Positions 56,188-64,000 of a stretch of DNA of 64,000 bases are shown piece after piece. Source of the stretch: Neurospora tetraspora (Eukaryota > Ascomycota > Sordariomycetes > Sordariales > Sordariaceae); NCBI RefSeq assembly GCF_033439725.1, contig NW_026944385.1, forward strand, positions 2,451,001 through 2,515,000, given 5' to 3'. Under the pieces are notes generated by a model that saw only the letters and a list, made by a program, of their open reading frames with translations, searched no databases and was not told where the DNA came from. Within the stretch, counting starts at the first letter, position 1. Every line of letters begins with the position of its first letter. A program made the translations under genes and the position numbers.

Positions 56188-58298
56188 TCAAAGCTTCACA
56201 TTACCTCCATTAAGCTCCTTCCAATCCGCCACGCCAAACTTGACGTACGAACCGTTCCTTAGCCAGAACACTTCATCCTCACCCGTCTTCGCCGGATCCA
56301 CGCCCTCGCTGCGCAGGTTGTGCTTTTGCTGCTTGTTCGTGCCTGTCGTCTGGAGGCCTCCCTCAGGCACTACACGCAGGAACAGAGGCAAAGCGTACTT
56401 GGGAAGCCCCCTCTGGACGTGCTCGGCTAGACTCTTGAGGGTGTCGTCGGTTGGCCTGGGTGCTCTAGCCTCATCGCCGCTTGTCTGCACTAAGCCTGAC
56501 GGGTTCAGAACCACGGCAGCACAGCCAGCGCGGCCCTCATGACTAGGCACCTGGACGCCGTAGACATTGCACTCGAGAACCGCGGGATGCAAGCCAACCA
56601 CCTGGGCAACCTCAGCGGTCGACACGTTCTCGCTCTTCCACCGGAAAGTGTCACCGATGCGGTCGCTAAAGTAAACTCGGTTCTCGTTATCCCAGCGCAG
56701 CACATCACCGGTACGGAACCAGGCGTCGCCCTTGCTGAACACATCCCTCATCACCTTCTTCGATGTCGATTCCTTGTCGCCATAGTAGCCCTGGAAGCGA
56801 GAGTTGATATCGCCAGGCGGTAACCTGAAGAGAAGCTCGCCCGGCTCTCCGCGGGGTGCTCGGGTACAAAACCCGGTTTTGGGATCCCGGTGGGGAAGCT
56901 CGGTTTCATGGTCCACCTCGACAATGGCAACGTTTCTTCCGAGGATAAGGTTGTAGAGACTACCACTCCGTCCCACTGCACCCATGCTGAAGTCGTTCCG
57001 GCTCTTGTTCCACGTCGCAAAGGTGCCCTCGGTAGCGCCATAGAATTCGGCGATGGTCTCGATGCCGAAGCGCTCCTTGAATCGGTTCCATACATCCGGT
57101 CGCAGTCCGTTTCCAAAGGCAGCGCGTACTCTATGTTTGCGGTCGAGATCTTCACCAGTAACTGGATCGAGGTTGGGAGGTGCCGATAGGAGGTACCTGC
57201 ATGTCTCTCCGACGTACTGGATAATCGTGGCATCGTGTTTCCGGACGTCATTCCAAAATCCGGAAGTTGAGAACTTGCGGCTGATGGCAAAGGTAGCTCC
57301 TGCTGCCAGAGTATGGGCAAAGCCCAACAGCATGGCTGTGCTGTGGTAAAGAGGCATAGCCTGATAATAGCGTGAGTTGAAGCGATCTGACGATTCTTTG
57401 AGGGAGACTTACCGTATAATATACGTCGTTCACATTGGTGCCGAGCCATCGGAAGGTGAAATTGGCAACAGTAGCGGCCTTGGCCCATGAGATAATGGCA
57501 GGTTTGGGCAAGCCTGTCGTACCGCTGGTGTAGATGAGCATCGCTATGTCTTCGTCCTTGAATCCGCTTCTCAGCTCATCCGCAGGGCGGACGTTATCCA
57601 TTGCCAGCATCTCTTGTTCCAACTCTGGCGTCACCACTTCAAAGGTGACATCCCCCAGCGCCGACCTAACATCCTCACTGACATTGCTCGCAACAACGGG
57701 GTCGACCAGGACCAACCGCGCCGTTGACTTGTTCACGCAGTGGATAAGCGGGTTACCGGTGAGGTTGTAGTTCAGTAGTGCCGGCGACGCTCCAATGGCC
57801 CATGTAGCGAGGAAGAGGAAGATGAAGGTATCGGTATTTTGAAAGTCCAAGCCAACAAGGTCGCCCCTTTTGATGCCACGCCTATTCTTGAGCCAGTTGG
57901 CATACCGCAGGACTGTGTCGTAAGCCTGCGCATACGTGTAAGCGCGGTCTTGGAACCGAAGGAACACTCTGTTTTCGGACGACTTGGTGGTTGCGAGGTT
58001 CTCGAGTTGGTAGAAAAGATTCACACGGTCCCGGTAACGCTTCCAAGCACCACCGAGGACGGTAGGAATGATGGCTCTGAGCAGTTCCAGGTCGTAGTAA
58101 GCGAGGAATCGAGCATTGACGTAGGCAGCGGCAGCAGCTACCGCGGGAACGGTAACCTGTAGGGGTACTGCGGAACAAATACCGGGGGTGTCAGCGAACT
58201 CTATGCGAGTTTGCGGCTCAGAAGCACGTTTACGGGGTATATCATGCTGTAGGGTTCCCCATGCACCCGAGTGTGGACTTGAACTTACATGAAGCCAT
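56188..58298 (-). CDS. very-long-chain acyl-CoA synthetase / fatty acid transporter, Fat1-like
   Basis: Three exons: a tiny first exon of 10 bases (58298-58289), then 58167-57413 and 57360-56188, giving 645 residues. The N-terminus is hydrophobic (PAVAAAAAYVNARFLAYYDL), as in Fat1 and FATP proteins. The ATP-binding YTSGTTGLPKPAIISW starts at residue 216. The FATP-family signature DRIGDTFRWKSENVSTAEV starts at residue 488. These proteins activate long and very-long-chain fatty acids and help their uptake, at the plasma membrane, lipid droplets or peroxisomes. The protein ends in Val-Lys-Leu, reminiscent of the IKL end of yeast Fat1, a weak PTS1. The 121-base first intron is the longest in this window. 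Confidence 0.93.
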
Positions 58299-59758
58299 CT
58301 CGGCGGAAGACACGGATGGTAAGGATAAGCACCCGGTGTATATATGATGCCCCTTGCAGGAAAGCAAGAAGAGAGGTATAAAAAAGTTGGAGATCAGAAA
58401 GCGGCGGATGGGTACTTTAAGGGCTGCACCTAGGGTATACAGTGCAACACCAAAGGTTGGTTGGTGGAATTAAGCTCAAGACAGGATGAGCCGAGGTGGT
58501 CAGTGAAGGGGGCCTTGATCAGGGACAACGGTGAACACTGGCGGAGCTTTGAACCCAACAGGCTACCCCTTGGCAACCCCACGACTGCAGGGTCCCGTGT
58601 CTTTGGTCAGAGCTGGGATTGCTAGCCTCTGATCTTGAATCTTCGCCTTGGTCTAAAATCTAAATAGGAATTCAGGGTATCGCCCCGACCGCCCCGGGGA
58701 CTCGGACCCGCCCATGGAAGGACGAAGTCGAAGGTCCCACGCACACTACCATCCGTCTCTCCCGTCGACAACGTCTCGGCGTATCCTTTCGTTGAGATGG
58801 GGCGCTGGAATACACGGGGTTGAGAATGATACGACAGGGATAACCAGTCTGCCCCTCTGTAATACGGTACTTCTAGAAGGAGGCCAGACATGGAAATCCG
58901 GTTAAGCAGACCTCGGCAGACTCTTGGAGATCTCGTGATTTCCAGGTGATGCCGATGCGTAAATGCACAGCGCGTAGGCGAGCCGGGCGGGCTGCAGTAG
59001 CGTATTCCACTTCTGAAGCCTAGAGGTTTCATCAAGGGACGGCGCGGGTGGAATTCCGCGGTGGAATTCTGGCGGGCAAGCACTTCCCTTCTTACCGTGA
59101 GGCGTGAAGCAATTCCAACAGTCTGTCCCAAGTCTGTTGGTAGCCGACGAAGGTCGAGTCGGTGGCCTGGTCGGCTAAGGTATGGTATTTTTCTTTTTCT
59201 CTTAGTGAAACCGTCCACAGCAACACGACAGACCACGTTCGGCAAGTGAAGACGATGTAAGACGACGGGGCACAGAAAAAGAGCAGATGTCCAGTTTCGC
59301 CAGAAAAAGAGGTTTGTCATGAGCTTCTATCATACGATACAACCCGAATGTGGTGCTTGTTCATGGTTGAGAATTAATACAAGAAAGAAAAAAGGGCCGA
59401 AAAACGTAGAAACTGTGTTGAAGAAGGTGCCCGATGTACATTCTCTGGGATCCCCAAAGCAGCCCTCTGATTGGGCAATTGAGATCCAATTTCTTATCGA
59501 TAAGCAAGATGAGCCCTTCAAGATGGAAGTGGAGGCAGGTACGTACAGTACTGGATCTCCACGTGCATCTACGGCTTAGCCGTTTCGGACGAGCCATCCA
59601 CTGAGCGACGCGGTTGGCGCTTTGTCGGTGGTTGCCATTGCGCTCCAAGTCATCCTGCCTGATTGCCGTCAGACAAAAAGACACCTCGATGTAATATACA
59701 GCATCTCGGAACAGATCGGTAAATGGACCTTGGCGAATAGGTCCGACCCAACACTGCC
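58299..59758. other. divergent promoter, Fat1-like and PIG-S
   Basis: A 1.46-kb region between outward-facing ATGs. It contains one long open frame on the minus strand (58622-59320), listed separately. A short direct repeat GTGGAATTC lies at about 59049 and 59062. Confidence 0.45.
58622..59320 (-). CDS. long open frame of uncertain status
   Basis: An ATG-initiated frame of 232 residues, rich in Arg and Leu, with no domain that I recognise and no membrane span. It ends RPRRRFKIRG. The high Arg content is typical of reading GC-balanced non-coding DNA, but 233 codons without a stop is long. It may be an orphan gene, part of the Fat1 leader, or chance. Confidence 0.2.
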   Translation of the reverse strand: MTNLFFWRNWTSALFLCPVVLHRLHLPNVVCRVAVDGFTKRKRKIPYLSRPGHRLDLRRLPTDLGQTVGIASRLTVRREVLARQNSTAEFHPRRPLMKPLGFRSGIRYCSPPGSPTRCAFTHRHHLEITRSPRVCRGLLNRISMSGLLLEVPYYRGADWLSLSYHSQPRVFQRPISTKGYAETLSTGETDGSVRGTFDFVLPWAGPSPRGGRGDTLNSYLDFRPRRRFKIRG

Positions 59759-61508
59759 ATGTCTGCCCGACAACCAACCGACTATGGCGCAGCTGGCGAC
59801 ACTCTGTCCGCCGAGACCCAGACGGCGACGTTGACATCGACTCCCATGGCCACTCCAGCGCTGCCATCGACACGAAAGGAACCACCTCCCGAAAAGCTTT
59901 CTGATATTCGCAGACGCATATGGGTTATAGTGTCGTTTTGGTTGATCGTCCTGCTTCTGGGATTGCCAATATGGTGGAAGACGACTACCATCCACCGAGC
60001 TAACCTTCCCCTGAAGGACATGCTCGACTGGGCGGATGGCAAGGTACGCATGATTCTGAAGCTCAAAACTCGGCATCGCTAACCCATGCTTTACTTCTGT
60101 GTAGGCATGTCGCCCTGTCTTTCCCCTCCGCATCTCGATACAAGCCAACTCGCTCCAGGAGCACGAGGCTCAGAACCTCCTCCGTCTCACCCAGCACGCC
60201 CTCGATGACCTTAACGATTTCTCGGGGCACCACTTGCGCCTGCAACTCTCCTCACCCGCCGCAGCACAGAAACGTAATGACGAACCCGATACGGCTCTTA
60301 CAATACGTCTGCTCCCCGGCGAGGCCGTAACAGCAACGCTCGATCCTTACGAGCCTGTCCTTGATATCACATATCCGCCGAATGCTGCACCCTCGGCAAC
60401 ATCAGCTTCGTCATCGCTAGCGACCTATGTGGCCGGCCAGCTACGATCTACCTTTGCCGAGGAGCAAGCCATTATATCCTACCTGCTCTCTAGCAACTCG
60501 ATACCGACCGACTACCGGCCGCAGGGCTTGACCCCCGAAGCGGCCGAGTCACTTGCCAAGCGAACTACACGATCGCTCAAGTATGCGCCGACATACCACC
60601 TCACCTTTTCGCTGTTCACCAGTGGACCACTTCCAAGCAGCTGGGATATTGAAGCCGCGATTCAGGACTATATGAAACCCGTGCTAGACCTGCTCTCGCC
60701 CATCCATAACTTTACCATTGATACCCAGGTGCAGCTATACGCATCCCCTGGAGTACAGAACCAGGTACTTGGCAAGGATGACCTCTCGTCCTTCATCAAC
60801 GCCGCTGAATGGCCTCTTTCGCCCTCTATCGGTGGTGCACCAACGGTGAACTTTATTGTGTTCGTTGGTAATCAGACCATTGCGCTGTCCTCCCAGAACG
60901 CCCAGGATTCAGCTGAGGGCGGCTTGACTACCTCCCAGTCGTGGCTGATCCCACAATGGGGCACCGTTTACTTGCTTTCCCTTCCGCATGACACTGCCCA
61001 TGTGTCTGTGGATGCCCTCAAGCAGCCTTTGTTGACCTTTACATCCCACCTCTTGTCCCTGACCGGGACCCCGAACTCTGGTTCCCTCCCGCTTCGCCTC
61101 TCTACGCTGTCCCGCATCCGCTCGGCAGACCTACTGCTCCGGGCCTCCTCTACGCTTGGTTCCTTGGCTCGTCTTGCCTTGGCACTAAAGTCCATTTCAA
61201 TCCCTAGCAGTGTCGCAGATGGTGTATCCAAGACGATTGTTCATCTGCGCCGAGCTTGCGAGACCCTGGGCGAAGCTGAGGGCCTGGAGCATGCAAGGAT
61301 TGCCGAGGCCGAGGCCGAGCGCGCCTTCTTCGAGAAGAGCATGGTTGGTCAGTTGTATTTCCCGGATGAGCACAAGGTTGCCGTGTATCTTCCCTTGCTT
61401 GGACCTGTGGCTGTACCGTTGGTCATGGGCATGTTGAACGAGTTGAAGGCCTGGAGGAGGAGGAAGAGAGAAGCAGCGGAGAAGGGGAAAGAGAAGAAGA
61501 CGGAGTGA
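59759..61508 (+). CDS. GPI transamidase subunit PIG-S (Gpi17)
   Basis: Two exons (59759-60043, 60105-61508) flank a 61-base intron (GTACGC, branch CTAAC, GTAG) and encode 562 residues. The topology is that of PIG-S: a cytosolic N-terminus, a membrane span at about residues 54-72 (WVIVSFWLIVLLLGLPIWW) followed by the conserved TTTIHRANLP, a large ER-lumenal domain, and a second span near the C-terminus (VAVYLPLLGPVAVPLVMGML) with a basic tail. PIG-S is part of the complex that attaches GPI anchors to proteins in the ER. The lumenal domain has NFT and NQT glycosylation sequons. Confidence 0.93.
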
Positions 61509-62259
61509 AATACTTTCCATTCATGTACCAGAGAAAGACAAAAAGCATTGCAAAGGGTAGCCACTGGGCCTCGGGAGTGTTTACATTCCCATTAAGGAAC
61601 AGCTTATAGATTATTATCCTCATCCTCATCACCATCATCATTCAGCTAGCGGCTCTGGTTCTGAATTCGACTCTCCTGATGCACTGAGCCCCCCTCAATT
61701 AGCGGCCGGCAGTAGCCCGCGTACGTTATCCTTTGGCATGCAGAACGGTAATTATTGGCGGTCCATCGGTTCATGATGACCACTCGGTCTTTGTGATATC
61801 CTCACCTCGCTAGGTATTTTTGGCGGTCTCGTTCCTGCACCTGGTTTTGCAGGCTAACAGTCGATATTGACACGGGAACAAGATGCGAGAAGAAAAAGAC
61901 ATTGTTGTCGATGCAAAATGTAAATGCTCTAGCCTAGGTAAAAGAAAAAGGGTATTCTATGCTATGCTGTTCCGCGATATTTCGCGATGATGCGCCTGTC
62001 CCGATGCAACCCATCCAACCTTTCCACTGCTATACAATTCTTTCTTGAATCCGCCCTCATGCAATCCATGCATCCCGTTGCGTGTCCCGTTTTCCATTAA
62101 CATTAAAATCTTCCCCTGCCGCTTTAGGAAGCCAGTTCCCAAGCAAGTGCAACCAGCAACAGCCCCGTCGGCCGACAAGCTGACATGCATTTCTCCATCC
62201 ACCCCATGAGTCCATTCACAGATCGAATTCCGTGACCATTCATCAAACCCACCACTCAC
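61509..62259. other. convergent 3' ends, PIG-S and MARVEL gene
   Basis: The 3' flanks of two converging genes. No gene is seen. Confidence 0.45.
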
Positions 62260-62794
62260 TTAAACACCAACAACAGGCTTAGCCCTCTGGCTCCTCGCCC
62301 TGCCCTTAAGCGTAGCCATGGTATCGACAATGACGATGAACAAGAACGTGACCCAAAGCAAGAACCCGAACGCGGTGGCGGCCTCGACGCATCCGCAGAA
62401 GACATCGGCACCGCAGCTCGGAGATCCGAACCAGACGGCCAGAGCGATCGAACCGGCGAACCAGAAGATCATGGTGATCCACTCGAGCGCGAGCGCGATG
62501 GTGCGCTGGAACATCTTGGGGAAGTAAGGCGGGAAGAGGGCGATGTAGATGAGCGCCAGCAGGGTCCAGACGGAGCTGAAGAGCATGAAGGCGTAGATGC
62601 CGGGGGCTCGCCACCAGGGTGATACGACTGGGAGGGAAGAGAGAGTGTTAGTGGTGTGATGCTTTAAAAAGGTGGAAGGCGGTGAGGTAGGGATGAATGA
62701 AAGACTTACGGTAACATGTTAGGCCGAGCTCGATGAGGCCAAAGACTGTTGCGATCATGTGGGTGTAGGGGATGTAGTGCTTTAGAGACTCCAT
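62260..62794 (-). CDS. MARVEL-domain membrane protein
   Basis: Two exons (62794-62710, 62627-62260) flank an 82-base intron (GTAAGT...CCCAG) and encode 150 residues. Four hydrophobic segments are visible: around THMIATVFGLIELGLTCY, GIYAFMLFSSVWTLLALIYI, LALEWITMIFWFAGSIALAV and FGFLLWVTFLFIVIVDTMAT. The third has the charged Glu-Trp start and the segment order typical of fungal MARVEL proteins. A CxxxxxCxC stretch (SCGADVFCGC) lies in the last loop. MARVEL proteins organise membrane domains. A specific partner is unknown. Confidence 0.88.
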
Positions 62795-63986
62795 TGTTGC
62801 GGTTGTGGTGATGTGATGATGTGATGTTTGGTGTATGACAGTATGATGGTTTAAGGTGATCGAGCGGTTGAGGTTTTGGAAGATAGTCTGGAGTTGCTGA
62901 CAGTAAACTTTTGGAGGCGGATAAGGTAAAATCGTCTTTGGCTTGGTGGATTTGTTGTCACTCAAGACAGTTCAAGGCAGGTAGGTTGAAGTTGTGTAAA
63001 GTTTGATGAAGATGAAGATTTGGATTCTGAAGAGTCGTCACTGCCGTGAGCTTATATCTTCAAGTTTCTATTCAAGCCAAGCTTCCCATTGTCGGCTTGT
63101 CACTGTCTTTTTCAAACAGGGAACACAAATGACGCGCGGTAACAATTGGCGCCCTTGACAAGTCGAGCTAGCAAGTCATAGTGACGTTACGTGGTGTCGA
63201 GCTACGGGAGAAACAAACGCCAGTCATGGAGCTGGTGCACTGATCGTGAGCCAATCGACAAGTCGGCCAAGGGTCCAGTTGACACACGCCTAGCAAGGGC
63301 TAGTGTGCGTAGGGCTCGTTGGCATGGGGACTGCTGGATACCCGCGACTGCAGCAAGGGTTTCGCTCTTTATTTATACTTTAGCTTGCTCGGTAGACGAC
63401 GGTTAGCTACCCGTAAGGGTCCTCAAATCGTCTGTCAAATCTGATATCCCTGAGATGTCTACAGATTACATTGCCGTGGTGTTGTTTTTGTTTACTTTGT
63501 AGCCGCCGGGAAAAGGAGAATGTGGCGTCATGTTTCATTGGATGGCATTGATTTCATGCGACGGACGAACGAGTCCTAAATCGGGTTAGGGGCCTTAACC
63601 GTGGCTGTGCAGCTTCCTCGCTAGTACAGTAGTATCTCTAGCTGTTTTGAAGTGGCGCGCGGCTGTGCTTCAGCGGTTCGAATTCATTCCAAGCGATCAA
63701 TCGAGTGGTCTGTGCTTTTGCTCACTGCAGGCGCTCAGCTGTCAGGCACTCAGGCACTGCACTTCAGTTTGCGTTCAGCAGCTTTTCGCTTTTCGTAAAG
63801 CGGGGTCTTCGGCGCACCAAAGAGTGGGGCTCCAAATTGGATGGATCCAAAAGATTTTCAACCCCGCCATCTTGGGCCACATCGTCGTCGCTGCCTCTGC
63901 CTCTTGTCTCCTTCTCTCTCACCAGGCATTCCTCACATCAACATCCATCTCTCATCACCACTTCTCAATCCACAAAATCCAGCAAA
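62795..63986. other. divergent promoter, MARVEL gene and gene at window end
   Basis: Nearly 1.2 kb without a convincing gene. Pyrimidine-rich sequence in the last 100 bases is the likely leader of the next gene. Confidence 0.45.
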
Positions 63987-64000
63987 ATGGGCTTCACTGA
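63987..64000 (+). CDS. start of a gene cut by the window end
   Basis: An ATG in a good fungal context (AGCAAAATGGGC, with A at -3) after a CT-rich, CACAAAATCC-type leader. Only four codons (MGFT) are visible, so the product is unknown. Confidence 0.5.

Noticed and set aside
58622-58960. Possible ribosomal RNA fragment
   Set aside because: A few phrases such as ACAGGGATAAC recall large-subunit rRNA, but the surrounding sequence does not follow any rRNA that I can recall, and no helices line up.
59583-59660. tRNA-like stretch with GGTTGGCGC
   Set aside because: No acceptor pairing or T arm can be drawn.
1-64000. Repeat-induced point mutation tracts, LTR elements or other virus-like remnants
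   Set aside because: I saw no AT-skewed mutated tract, no reverse transcriptase, integrase or capsid-like frames and no long terminal repeats.

Overview
The window looks like nuclear DNA of a filamentous ascomycete, most likely a Neurospora or a close relative in the Sordariales. Protein genes are cut by short introns (52-121 bases) with GTRNGT-type donors and CTAAC/CTGAC-like branch sites. Several tRNA genes carry introns one base 3' of the anticodon. The gene set is fungal throughout: Zn2Cys6 and Clr5 regulators, Cdc24, Ral2, Mrp10, PIG-S and siderophore enzymes. There is about one protein gene per 3 kb, base composition is balanced, and I saw no heavily mutated repeat tract and no virus-like element.

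Layout. 0-8.7 kb: a Clr5-domain protein, tRNA-Lys, a ketopantoate reductase-like enzyme, a stand-alone broken kinase N-lobe, tRNA-Tyr and a small probable mitochondrial membrane protein. 10.6-28.5 kb: a large Zn2Cys6 regulator, the Rho-GEF Cdc24, mitoribosomal Mrp10 and a 1674-residue disordered, probably nuclear protein. 29.4-31.8 kb: a degenerate short-chain dehydrogenase bracketed by two inverted, identical tRNA-Gly(GCC) genes. 32.2-39.9 kb: a divergent pair, acyl-CoA ligase (SidI-like) and N5-hydroxyornithine acyltransferase (SidF-like), then an AIF/AMID-like FAD oxidoreductase. 41.0-45.0 kb: a third identical tRNA-Gly, a small TA-flanked inverted-repeat element, tRNA-Arg(CCT), a Cys-rich protein and tRNA-Leu(AAG). 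45.4-64 kb: phosphopantetheine adenylyltransferase, Ral2-like kelch/BTB protein, 1-Cys peroxiredoxin, Fat1-like acyl-CoA synthetase, GPI-transamidase subunit PIG-S, a MARVEL protein, and the first 14 bases of another gene.

The most interesting system is at 32-41 kb. SidI and SidF are the enzymes that make the anhydromevalonyl group of coprogen/fusarinine-type siderophores and attach it to hydroxyornithine. Both proteins here end in PTS1-like tripeptides (SKL and PKL), which suggests a peroxisomal pair. Their shared 2-kb promoter holds five exact ATCTGATAA sites, the consensus for the fungal iron GATA repressor (SRE/SreA). Three more ATCWGATAA sites lie upstream of the neighbouring FAD oxidoreductase. 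By eye only one other such site exists in the 64 kb. This suggests an iron-controlled mini-cluster that may include a reductase not previously tied to siderophore metabolism.

Intron positions come from reading splice signals and frames by eye. Family assignments rest on motifs I recognise, not on searches.
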